DNA of 14,845 bases from Gracilaria caudata (GCA_030374735.1 JASCIV010000662.1:1-14845); one strand, 5' to 3'; positions 1 through 7,349 are shown, counted from the stretch's first letter. Numbers and translations: made by a program. Notes: generated by a model from the letters alone, not told the origin.

Positions 1-177
1 GGTTGCTGGATGTGCTAAATCGGTGACGAGCAGCACGCGGTGCGAGGTGGCGTGCGCCATGGCGTGGCGCAGATTCGCTTCGGCGCGGCAGCGTGCCGCG
101 CTGATGAGCGGAAGGGCGAAGGTGCCAGCGACGTCGGCGGCGGCGCGTCGAGCTTTTGCCCCTACACGTTTTGCACG
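1..177 (-). CDS. Possible partial coding exon, GC-rich, running off the left edge
   Basis: The minus strand has an uninterrupted frame from an in-frame TGA (178-180) to the window edge. Its codons are strongly biased to G/C in the third position over about 40 codons (roughly 20-150), unlike the surrounding DNA. The predicted peptide contains AGTFALPLISAARCRAEANL and then HRVLLVTDLAHPAT, which reads like ordinary protein. There is no ATG near the upstream end. A pyrimidine-poor candidate acceptor AG lies at 162-163, so this could be an internal exon or the start of a gene read from a downstream ATG (58-60). The overlapping plus-strand frame (2-259) is rich in Arg/Ala/Cys and looks like the antisense shadow. 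The family is not recognised. A frame this short could be chance in GC-rich DNA. Confidence 0.3.
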
Positions 178-935
178 TCAAACACGTCAAACACGCGTCC
201 ACGTCTGCCAGGTCGTAGCTGTTGAACAGCACGCATCCAACACCGCAACAGGCAAATAATTAGAGTGCACATATTTTAATTGAACCGTTTCACACGCACG
301 CCAGTTGTGTCGTTTCTCTCCGGACGCTTGTGTTGGTGCCATTGGCTTTTCTCTTCTGATTAGCAGACGTACCCTTGTACTTCGGACTTGAGACATGCAA
401 GGACTCCTCAAAAGCTTTGCAGAAGTACTACTGCGCCGACGGCGACGGACGGCGTCAACGGCGCATCTTTGCTCTGAAACATTTCATAACACACCTGACC
501 GTTCAATGATCCATCACTTGCACCTCTTCAAACTGCTCAAAGCTCATGGCCATATCCCCAACATGCTTCCGATGTGTCGCCCTACGCGGTCGCGCAAGGC
601 CCAGCAAGCTGGGGGGAAGCCGACAACAAAGACATGACATGTTGCATTGTGAAGTTGCATGCAGTGCGCCTTACACTGTAAATGAGCGCAAATGCCGCAA
701 TGCTTACACTGAATAGGATCAAGAACACAAGAGGTTTCTCACCTTAAAACTCATTATTCACCTTGACTCCTACACAAGAGAAACCGAAACGAAGACAATC
801 AGCTCCGTACTTATGCGGTCCGCATTCTCAGCAGGGCCGTATTTGTGACTGACTGACTAGCGACAAAAAAATATGACTAGTGACTGGTTTGTTGAGGCAC
901 ACACGAGGGTGATCACAAACACTGCTTTCAAAAGG
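178..935. other. Intergenic stretch without a supported gene
   Basis: A small plus-strand frame at 395-637 (80 codons, Arg- and His-rich) and a minus-strand frame at 187-411 have no recognisable content and no good codon bias. A perfect 6-bp inverted repeat around one base lies at 813-825 (ATGCGG T CCGCAT). Short GACT-type repeats occur at 847-885. Nothing else can be supported. Confidence 0.5.
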
Positions 936-990
936 AAAACATCACAAGAACAAGAAACTGCAACCTCAGTTGAGGTTGCAATTTCTTGTT

Positions 991-995
991 CTTGT
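991..995. repeat. Target-site duplication of LTR copy 1 (left)
   Basis: CTTGT, repeated exactly at 1265-1269 on the other side of the 269-bp LTR. It is the last five bases of the paired part of the hairpin and supports insertion by a retroviral-type integrase. Confidence 0.85.
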
Positions 996-1264
996 TGTGC
1001 CAACTCACGGCCAAAAAAGAAGATACGGCACCAAGAAACCGAGGGTCAGATGGCTTCGTGTCCTCTCTGACCCCTTCACTGATTGCGAATCGCCGCAATC
1101 AGGTGCCTTTATAGTAACTAAACATGCTACCATCTAGGTCTTAGCTCTTCTAATTAAACACGGAGCGTTGTCCAGCTCCCTAAACTGGTTCCAATTAAGC
1201 CAGTGTTCAGCCTGTAGCACTGTTCGTCTTCGAATTAAAGCGTTCCACGCTCTCATTCGCCACA
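996..1264 (+). mobile_element. Solo LTR, copy 1 (269 bp)
   Basis: The element begins TGTGCCAACT and ends TTCGCCACA. These are the TG...CA ends of an LTR with short imperfect terminal inverted repeats. It is flanked by a perfect 5-bp target duplication, CTTGT (991-995 and 1265-1269). It matches copy 2 (5492-5760) base for base in length with four differences, all transitions (1017/5513, 1040/5536, 1061/5557, 1203/5699), i.e. about 98.5% identity. Internal features are a TATA-like TTTATAGTA (1108-1116), two inverted repeats (GGGTCAGA 1043-1050 / TCTGACCC 1066-1073; GATTGCG 1081-1087 / CGCAATC 1094-1100) and AATTAAA polyadenylation-like motifs near 1151 and 1233. The plus orientation is inferred from the order of these signals. 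No internal retroviral genes, primer site or polypurine tract are attached, so this is a solo LTR left by recombination. A short non-autonomous element is a less likely alternative. Confidence 0.88.
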
Positions 1265-1269
1265 CTTGT
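1265..1269. repeat. Target-site duplication of LTR copy 1 (right)
   Basis: CTTGT, the exact partner of 991-995. The next eight bases (1270-1277) complete the right arm of the interrupted palindrome. Confidence 0.85.
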
Positions 1270-1478
1270 GATGTTTTACAGCCTTGCACTTGGGCACAGA
1301 GCTTCTCACTTTTCACGTGTTAAAAATCATGACGGAAAGACTTAGCGTAGGTTTCAAGAGTGAGCAGTTGACCACAAGAATGTCGATGGCTTGGAGTTGT
1401 AACTTGTTTCGACGAAGGACAAAGCAGTCTTCATGTAAAAAAAAAGCATGAGCGCAGAGAGCACAGCGGAGGCCACCG

Positions 1479-1755
1479 CAATGTCAGCGACTGTTGCTTG
1501 CAACAGATCCCTGGCCCAGACGGCCAGGTGCTCTCGTTTGGAATAAGCATCCGGCACATGAGTGGCCAATATCTACAACGTTCGGGAAGTATTTCGCTTG
1601 CGTGGATGCTTGCCCGAAATGACAAGAGTGCATTAGCGAGTTCCGGTACTTTACGAAGCTTCAGAGTGGTTGCTTACGTGAAGGTGGGCTCTTTTGGAGG
1701 GCATAGAAGTTTGCCGGCGATGTGCTTCATGAATGAGAAGGAGCCCACGTGTTGA
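1479..1755. repeat. Left arm of a degenerate inverted repeat
   Basis: Read on the plus strand, this arm aligns with the reverse complement of 2150-1900. The best block is 1571-1755, about three quarters identical by eye, with a few indels including roughly 24 extra bases near 1540-1565. Shared stretches include GCGTGGATGCT, GAAATGACA, GTGCATTAGCG and GATGTGCTTC. Both arms can be translated outward from the centre as related peptides. For example, HVGSFSFMKHIAGKL here matches HVDSFSFPKHIVGNL in the other arm. This arm has an in-frame TAA, and the alignment needs compensating frameshifts. It is therefore either a decayed gene duplicated head-to-head or a non-coding element. The family is not recognised. 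Confidence 0.7.
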
Positions 1756-1899
1756 CAAACTAGAAAAATAGGAACTCGGATTATCTCATTCGATAGAGCT
1801 TTGCATCCGAATTCTTGCACGTTGCACATTGCCATATGGACGCAATGAAAAGCCCTCAATCTCCAACCAGCGGCTGCTTAAAAAAGCCTGGCACCGAAA

Positions 1900-2150
1900 G
1901 CAACACGTTGACTCATTCTCATTCCCGAAGCACATCGTCGGCAACTTATTTGCACTCAAAAAGAGCCCGCCTTCAATAAGCAACTGCATTCCGAAACTCT
2001 GTAAAACCCCGGATCCCGCTAATGCACCTGTGTCATTTCTGCCGAGCATCCACGCATGCCAACGGCTTCCCGGACGTTGTATGTTTGGTACAACAATGAG
2101 AGCGCCACCATCCCGTCGGACTTTTTCTGCAAACAATGTTCGCTTACATT
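1900..2150. repeat. Right arm of the degenerate inverted repeat
   Basis: This is the reverse-complement partner of 1479-1755, separated from it by a spacer of about 144 bp (1756-1899). It lies inside an open plus-strand frame (1829-2362, 177 codons). That frame has no recognised domain, and its first 24 codons fall in the unduplicated spacer. The opposite strand is also open (1786-2202). Substitutions between the arms do not favour third codon positions in either frame, so present-day coding is not supported. Confidence 0.7.
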
Positions 2151-2535
2151 CAGCATCGCTTTTCCTATGTGGCTTCCTCACGTTCTCCGGCATGGAATCC
2201 AAGCTTGTGTACAGCCAATTGCAAGCGCGATGCGTGCCACGTTGTACAGCTTTGCAGCAACGATTTCATGAGGCAGTCCTTCGAGGCCCAAATTACGCTT
2301 TCTCGAAGAACCTCACTTCTTCCACTTCACATGATCTCGCGAAAGGCGCGCTAATGTGTTGAATGAAATCCAGAAAAAGAAAACATCAGTGTACCATCCG
2401 TGCATCACGAACAGAGCAACAAGCTCAACTGGCAGCACAGCTCTAGTATTTACAAGCGTTTTCGTCGTTCCTTCTTGTCCCGAAACGCTGATCCATCGCC
2501 GAGCGAGTCGTTGTTGGATGCCAGTTTCGCACATC
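2151..2535. other. Upstream region of the VWA gene
   Basis: No separate gene is recognised. The frame of the downstream gene stays open back to an ATG at 2356. The 60 codons before the preferred start look like untranslated leader, because they would bury the signal peptide inside the protein. A weak TATA-like TATTTACA lies about 90 bp before the start. No strong promoter can be named. Confidence 0.4.
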
Positions 2536-3813
2536 ATGAAGGCCGGTGTTGTTCTGCTGCTCTCATTTTTCTGCTGCTCTATCGCCCTCGAGTCCAGATG
2601 TCGTCGAGACATCGTGTTCCCGTTCGTATCATGTGAGTCTGATTGTTCGTATTCCCCGCCAACCAATTGTCTTCAAAAAGCACAGTTTGGATGTGGCCTG
2701 CATGTATGCGAACAGAACGGCGTTCAATGCACGCTGGACCCGTCAATTAATCCCGTTTGCCCAAACAAAGAGATTCCCGTCGACGAAGTGACCATCTTCC
2801 CGTCCCGACCGGTTGAATTCAATCTGGCCTTCAATCTCAGCGAGTTTGTGAGAGATGTGATTTTCCTCATTGATGCCAGCAACTCCGCAAGAAGTTCGTT
2901 GGATGCTGTGAAACCGGAGCTCATCAGGTTGGTACGAAATGTGTCCGAGATTTACAACGTGGGTGTCGGTATCTATGGATCGGAACAATCATTCGACGCT
3001 AAAGGATTCTCCGTGCTACAGACTGTGACTTCAAACGTGGAAGATGCTGTACAAGCGCTACATGACATTCCAGTGCTACCCGACGGACCGCGAACATCCA
3101 TACAGGCGCTTGCTACTTTGGTGGGAGTTCGCACTGCGCAGGGAGCCATAGAGAGTTTTGAATTCCGCTCTCGGAACAGAATGTTCATTCTGGTCGGCGA
3201 CACGCCCGGCAGAGAAGTTCCTTGTGACGCCACATTCTTCACCGACATCAGAAGGTTACTTCGAAGGGGAAATATCGCCGCGATTAGCATTGGAAGCCCC
3301 GGATTAAATGCCGCCATCCCGCCACTTCACTGTGACAGCCACACAATCCCTGAGGCACAAGCACCGATTCGAGAAGCGCAGGCGACCGATATGATCCACG
3401 GAGACGTGGTAAATGCACCAGTGACGTTCGAAGCTCTGTTCCAAGCTTACGATCAAAGCAGAAGGCTCCCTGCTCCCAGGGGCTTTTTCGGCAACTGGGG
3501 CAGAAACGTGTGGGTGACGCAGAACACTACGCAACGCATGTTCCCGTTCTTCCAAATGCCGTTTCCAGTACCTCTTTCTGATGGGTGTAACGAACGCGTG
3601 CAGTTGAGCACACCGGTTCCCTGGCCGCGACCGCTGCAGATTCCGACGGAGGAGGTGGGAACGGTGCGTTTGTCTGTGGAGCCATGGGCTTGTAGAAATG
3701 GGTCGTTTACGTGCGAAGTGGTGATCAAAGACGCTAGGATGGGGCAGTTCAGTTCGCCGTCTACCTCCAGACTAGATGGTCATGTGCACATAGTCAAGGT
3801 GAACGCTTGTTGA
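2536..3813 (+). CDS. Secreted protein with integrin beta-I-like / von Willebrand A domain
   Basis: The product is 425 residues. The ATG at 2536 is preferred over the in-frame ATG at 2356 because it begins a classic signal peptide (MKAGVVLLLSFFCCSIALES). A cysteine-rich segment follows (C22, C33, C37, C45, C53, C58, C65, C75). Next comes a beta-rich stretch (about 84-105), then a VWA fold from about 107 to 255. All MIDAS elements are present: the DxSxS motif DASNS (113-117), Thr187 in PRTSIQAL, and Asp222 in ILVGDTPG. The order (Cys-rich N-terminus, VTIFPSRPVEFNL strand region, VWA) resembles the head of integrin beta chains. Four N-glycosylation sequons (NLS, NVS, NTT, NGS) fit passage through the secretory pathway. 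The C-terminal 170 residues are Pro-rich and unrecognised, with no transmembrane or GPI-like tail, so the protein is probably soluble or wall-associated. By family knowledge, MIDAS domains bind ligand through a divalent cation. The ligand here is unknown. The gene converges with the membrane-protein gene that ends 149 bp away. Confidence 0.85.
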   Translation: MKAGVVLLLSFFCCSIALESRCRRDIVFPFVSCESDCSYSPPTNCLQKAQFGCGLHVCEQNGVQCTLDPSINPVCPNKEIPVDEVTIFPSRPVEFNLAFNLSEFVRDVIFLIDASNSARSSLDAVKPELIRLVRNVSEIYNVGVGIYGSEQSFDAKGFSVLQTVTSNVEDAVQALHDIPVLPDGPRTSIQALATLVGVRTAQGAIESFEFRSRNRMFILVGDTPGREVPCDATFFTDIRRLLRRGNIAAISIGSPGLNAAIPPLHCDSHTIPEAQAPIREAQATDMIHGDVVNAPVTFEALFQAYDQSRRLPAPRGFFGNWGRNVWVTQNTTQRMFPFFQMPFPVPLSDGCNERVQLSTPVPWPRPLQIPTEEVGTVRLSVEPWACRNGSFTCEVVIKDARMGQFSSPSTSRLDGHVHIVKVNAC

Positions 3814-3962
3814 CCAACAGCCGTTTCTAGTGTAAACGTGTCCACATGAGACGTGTGTCCAGACCCAAGACTTTGATGACAGTGACATTTGTGTGTCTTT
3901 TTGCCTTTTGGATCCAGTTGTCAAGCCGACAAAAACACCTTCATCTGCGCGTGTCGTGTTTG

Positions 3963-5336
3963 CTACGCGTTGCACTGCGCACCGACGCGCGCAACATGCA
4001 ACACAATCTCGTTCGTGCGGCCTCTCAACCTGCCCTCCACTCCGTGCTCATCGAACCCGCTGCCGCCAATCCTGCTCTCCGCCATAGGTCCAACTCGCGG
4101 CTCTCCTCCACTGACCCCAACAACCACCTCATCACTGGAAGCAACCTCTTTCTCATCGGCACCTAGCTGTGCAGCCAGTATAATAACATCCATTGCGCCG
4201 TTGTACCCGTTCTTGCCTCTAAGGCCGTGCTTCACCACCTGTTGCCTCCATTTCAGCAGCGTTACCATGCACACCATCATCGTGCTCGCCGTCACCACTC
4301 CAGCCGTGCCCAAGAACAGAGGCACCGACACCTCCGTTTCAAGCACTCTCCCGTCCTCCATTTCAACTGCTACGTTTCGTTTTAAGCTCATTCTCGATGC
4401 ATAGATCACCTCTGCGTTATCCACTCCCGTCGCCATCAAATACGCAGCCGATTTCAGCGCTCGGCTGGGGATAGCATTGGAACTCGAGTGTGCCACAATT
4501 GTCCATTGCTGTTCGCTTTGCGTGCCAACACGTTTTGGTGTAAGGTACACGTAAGAATGTTTCATGCCCGTTCGAAACTGCGAAACACACGTAAAAAACT
4601 GAAAGCTTGCACACCACGTCTCTATCACTTCGAATGCATCACAGTCAAATGAGAAGTCCTCTTTCCACAGCGACGAGTTTCTCTCTGTCAAAGAGCTGTT
4701 GAACGAGCAACGTTTGTTACTGAGATCATAATCCTCGATGCGTTCAATGTATTCTTGAACGCGCACAGCTTTTTCCTGCTCAAGGGCACACGAAAGGTTG
4801 AAGTTCAGAGAACGGTTCGCGTATATCACACTGTTAATACTGTCAAAATTGTCGAAGTCACCAAATGCGGGATAAGTCAGAATATGTGTCTCATTCCGAC
4901 GATAGCAAGCCGTCGCCTTGACCGCAAAAAATAACGTGGCAGACATTCTTGAGCCATCCTCAGTCACGTGCTTGGAAAAGTCGATGGCATCGCCCGACGT
5001 GTTAGCGACTGAAACGAACAGCGGTACGTTCACCTCTTTTGTGATTATGCGTGATGTGCCATCTATTGAAAAACTCCCTATGATGGTTAGAATCAATGAA
5101 ACCACTCCCAGAAACGATGTGAGGCGTGCATTTCTCTTCGAGGTGATACCGAAGCTGGCTACTCTTGAAAGTCGGGTGGTTGTGAGGCGTATGCAAGCTT
5201 TGCGGTTGTGTATGACATGTAAATTATGTGCGTAGATGAATGTTTGCAGAGCGACGCAAAGAATGAGAGGAAGAAGAGCCTCGAAGATGACGACGTAGAG
5301 TCCGCTGACGACGTTTGAATGAACAGAGATTAACAT
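3963..5336 (-). CDS. Three-pass membrane protein with glycosylated ectodomain (paralogue A)
   Basis: The product is 457 residues and the family is not recognised. Hydrophobic segments lie at about 10-34, 72-90 and 338-361. The loop between the first two is basic (HNRKACIRLTTTRLSR), which places it in the cytoplasm. This implies an external N-terminus, a large external domain (about 91-337) and a cytoplasmic tail. The external domain has several Cys and multiple N-glycosylation sequons (NTS, NET, NRS, NLS, NSS), as expected for an ectodomain. The tail starts with GKNGYNG (GYNG at 377-380) and continues acidic and Gly-rich. The downstream tandem gene (5839-7104) is a paralogue. It shares the NGLY/SGLY start, the HNLHxI...RLxTTRLS loop, the IDFxxHxxxDG segment and the GYNG...AAQ tail. 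A receptor, channel subunit or adhesion role is possible but not shown. A TATA box (5403-5410) lies about 70 bp upstream. Confidence 0.85.
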   Translation of the reverse strand: MLISVHSNVVSGLYVVIFEALLPLILCVALQTFIYAHNLHVIHNRKACIRLTTTRLSRVASFGITSKRNARLTSFLGVVSLILTIIGSFSIDGTSRIITKEVNVPLFVSVANTSGDAIDFSKHVTEDGSRMSATLFFAVKATACYRRNETHILTYPAFGDFDNFDSINSVIYANRSLNFNLSCALEQEKAVRVQEYIERIEDYDLSNKRCSFNSSLTERNSSLWKEDFSFDCDAFEVIETWCASFQFFTCVSQFRTGMKHSYVYLTPKRVGTQSEQQWTIVAHSSSNAIPSRALKSAAYLMATGVDNAEVIYASRMSLKRNVAVEMEDGRVLETEVSVPLFLGTAGVVTASTMMVCMVTLLKWRQQVVKHGLRGKNGYNGAMDVIILAAQLGADEKEVASSDEVVVGVSGGEPRVGPMAESRIGGSGFDEHGVEGRLRGRTNEIVLHVARVGAQCNA

Positions 5337-5402
5337 TTTGTCTTTAAAGACGATGAAGGGGATGAACTGTGTGGATTGTTGCTGTTGCTGTGTTCAGGCT
5401 TG

Positions 5403-5410
5403 TATTTATA
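5403..5410 (-). promoter_or_regulatory. TATA box for the paralogue A gene
   Basis: TATAAATA on the minus strand, about 67 bp upstream of the ATG at 5336. This is a normal distance for a core promoter with a short leader. The second LTR begins only about 80 bp further upstream. Confidence 0.5.
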
Positions 5411-5486
5411 GCGAGTGAAACCAGGGCGCCCATGGTGAGCTCGCTGGTATCACTTACTACCTCGTCACACTATTCCGACAGGAGGA

Positions 5487-5491
5487 GTATT
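5487..5491. repeat. Target-site duplication of LTR copy 2 (left)
   Basis: GTATT, repeated exactly at 5761-5765. It differs from the CTTGT of copy 1, so the two LTRs are independent insertions. Confidence 0.85.
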
Positions 5492-5760
5492 TGTGCCAAC
5501 TCACGGCCAAAAGAGAAGATACGGCACCAAGAAACTGAGGGTCAGATGGCTTCGTGCCCTCTCTGACCCCTTCACTGATTGCGAATCGCCGCAATCAGGT
5601 GCCTTTATAGTAACTAAACATGCTACCATCTAGGTCTTAGCTCTTCTAATTAAACACGGAGCGTTGTCCAGCTCCCTAAACTGGTTCCAATTAAGCCAAT
5701 GTTCAGCCTGTAGCACTGTTCGTCTTCGAATTAAAGCGTTCCACGCTCTCATTCGCCACA
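5492..5760 (+). mobile_element. Solo LTR, copy 2 (269 bp)
   Basis: It has the same length and TGTG...CACA ends as copy 1, with four transitions between them, and is flanked by GTATT duplications (5487-5491 and 5761-5765). It sits between two tandem membrane-protein genes. It is about 155 bp upstream of the start codon of one (5336) and about 78 bp beyond the stop of the other (5839). In the inferred plus orientation it points against both genes. The TATA-like TTTATAGTA is at 5604-5612. Joining the flanks without the element gives a GAGTATTTAAG sequence, so it split an AT-rich, promoter-like site. No internal retroelement sequence is attached. Confidence 0.88.
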
Positions 5761-5765
5761 GTATT
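5761..5765. repeat. Target-site duplication of LTR copy 2 (right)
   Basis: GTATT, the exact partner of 5487-5491, directly after the terminal CACA of the LTR. Confidence 0.85.
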
Positions 5766-5838
5766 TAAGAATGGGCATTTCTCTGATTCCTCCCCACGGC
5801 TCGCTCCACCGTATGTTGTCATACCAGTCAGGTGTGTC

Positions 5839-7104
5839 CTACTGACCAGCATTGCGTGTGACACACATTCCATCCACGTACCTCACCATCACACCCTTCC
5901 CTGCACGCTCAGCTCCATCGCCAGTACTCCATCGAAGGGCTTGCGCCGCACATGCCAAAGCATCTTCATTCATACTGAAGCCATTGTACCCCCGTCGTCC
6001 CTTCAGCCAAACTACGCGTACCCACATCACTAATGTTGCGGTGGCAACGCCCATCAAGAGCGCCACAGCTGTACCGAACGTTCCCATGAGCAATCCAACA
6101 CTCACTCTCGTAACCTTTCGCTCCCCGACTAGTTTCTGCACACGCGCATTCTCTTCCACCCTAGAGGCAACACCATTCCTCATACGAGAAAGATTAGCGT
6201 CTCTGAAAAAAGAAGCTACAAATGCAATCGACTCAAGCAATTCTGTGTCCACCCTTTCTTTCCAGCGTCTGCTGCTGACCAGGGTTCCAATAAATCCTCT
6301 CTCGGTTACGTGGAACATCGAAAATCCGCCAAGGTCATCTTGCACCCCCATAGATCCCACACATTGCAAACTCGAGTGGTTTGAGCATCGCACCTCCACG
6401 TCACGGTAGGGGCAGCTCCCGTTATATGGTGCGAGAGCTATATTGGTTATTTGTTCCAGCCTGATAATCTCCGATACTATGAAATGAACACAATCGGTAG
6501 TCCGGTACGCTGGCATGTCAACGTTCTCAGTTCGTAAGATATCCTTCTTGAACCCATTTGCCTCGTACATGCATGTAGAGTTGGAGATTAGAGAATTCGC
6601 GGGCCATTTAATGTCTCTCAAATCATCTAACTCGTTGGTTCGAACATACCAAGTCTCGCTCTTAAGCCCGCTCTCAATGCAAGCATGAGAAAACAGTAAC
6701 AGAAACGTACCCGAGACAAACTGCCCGTCCGGCGATATATGCTGTCGGAAATCGATATAATTTCCTCGTTTAACAGCCACCACTTTGTTTCGAACATGCA
6801 CAGTTTGAAAAACATCCTCATTGAACCCGACGAAAGCAAACCCTCCAACCGTGATGAGTGTCGTCACCAGTATGGCGACCAGCGCCAAAACACGCGAGAG
6901 CTGTTTAGGTGCTAAACCAGGATCCATGAACAGAGAGAGACGGGTTGTTTTGAGACGCAATGGCTTACGGACATCGTAGATTGTATGCAGATTATGGCAG
7001 GAGAGGATGACTTGGATGAAGTGAGTTAGAAGCATGACCATCAGCACTCCGACCGCGCTGTAGAGACCGTTCACGATGTTGGAATTGAGATTGATTTGGT
7101 CCAT
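5839..7104 (-). CDS. Three-pass membrane protein with glycosylated ectodomain (paralogue B)
   Basis: The product is 421 residues if it starts at the second in-frame ATG (7104). That ATG is preferred because MDQINLNSNIVNGLY then lines up with MLISVHSNVVSGLY of paralogue A. The ATG at 7113 would add three residues. Hydrophobic segments lie at about 14-35, 71-92 and 335-363. A basic cytoplasmic loop (VRKPLRLKTTRLS) follows the first. The ectodomain between the second and third has Cys residues and sequons (NST, NGS, NHS, NLS). The tail begins KGRRGYNG (GYNG 372-375) followed by NEDALACAAQAL, matching the AAQ segment of paralogue A. Overall similarity to A is low but collinear, so the tandem duplication is old. 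The ectodomains differ most. The function is unknown. The gene faces the same way as A, with the LTR between them. Confidence 0.82.
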   Translation of the reverse strand: MDQINLNSNIVNGLYSAVGVLMVMLLTHFIQVILSCHNLHTIYDVRKPLRLKTTRLSLFMDPGLAPKQLSRVLALVAILVTTLITVGGFAFVGFNEDVFQTVHVRNKVVAVKRGNYIDFRQHISPDGQFVSGTFLLLFSHACIESGLKSETWYVRTNELDDLRDIKWPANSLISNSTCMYEANGFKKDILRTENVDMPAYRTTDCVHFIVSEIIRLEQITNIALAPYNGSCPYRDVEVRCSNHSSLQCVGSMGVQDDLGGFSMFHVTERGFIGTLVSSRRWKERVDTELLESIAFVASFFRDANLSRMRNGVASRVEENARVQKLVGERKVTRVSVGLLMGTFGTAVALLMGVATATLVMWVRVVWLKGRRGYNGFSMNEDALACAAQALRWSTGDGAERAGKGVMVRYVDGMCVTRNAGQ

Positions 7105-7349
7105 TTCTAGCATGTTGTTCTAGAAGTTGTTTGTTCTGAATTGGATGGTAGTCATCAACTGAGACCAGTAAAGAAAGGACACAAATGTGAAACGGATGTT
7201 ACAAGCTTTGTTCGTCCTCAATGGCTGGTGCGCTAATAAAAGGTACCTCTCTCGAACCCCACTCGCTGCCAGTCAGGGATAGTGTGCACGGTTTGTCAGT
7301 GAGTATGAGGAAGCAGAACTCGTTCTTCCGTTCGAGTACATGAAACAAC
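7105..7349. other. Upstream region of paralogue B, no gene seen
   Basis: This contains the presumed promoter and leader of the minus-strand gene. No clear TATA box is visible, unlike in front of paralogue A. A small minus-strand frame (7199-7384) is unconvincing. Confidence 0.35.

Larger units (their letters stand above)
936..1277. repeat. 68-bp near-perfect palindrome, interrupted by an LTR
   Basis: The left arm is 936-968 and the spacer is GT (969-970). The right arm is 971-995 followed, after the LTR and the second copy of its 5-bp target duplication, by 1270-1277. Removing the LTR and one target copy gives two 33-bp arms that pair at 32 positions, with one mismatch (C958 against A981). 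Even as it stands, 944-968 and 971-995 form a 25-bp hairpin with one mismatch and a 2-nt loop. The eight bases left of this hairpin (936-943, AAAACATC) find their complement (GATGTTTT) only on the far side of the LTR, which shows that the palindrome is older than the insertion. Its origin is unknown: it could be a foldback element, a template-switch product or a small-RNA hairpin. Confidence 0.88.

Noticed and set aside
936..995. Rho-independent terminator
   Set aside because: The hairpin is long and lacks a GC-rich stem with a U-tract, the setting is eukaryotic, and its right arm continues beyond the LTR, so it is part of a larger palindrome.
2356..2535. Longer N-terminus for the VWA protein
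   Set aside because: It would place a clear signal peptide 60 residues inside the protein, and the added stretch has no distinctive features.
3846..4404. Overlapping plus-strand frames (106, 171 and 64 codons)
   Set aside because: They are antisense to the tail and last membrane segment of paralogue A, are Ser/Thr/Pro-rich in the way antisense frames are, and show no domain.
996..5760. A single LTR retrotransposon bounded by the two 269-bp repeats
   Set aside because: Each copy has its own target duplication (CTTGT and GTATT), the outer flanks do not match each other, and the DNA between holds cellular-type genes rather than gag or pol.
5852..6409. Plus-strand frame of 185 codons
   Set aside because: It lies wholly antisense to paralogue B, whose membrane segments and conserved motifs explain the sequence.
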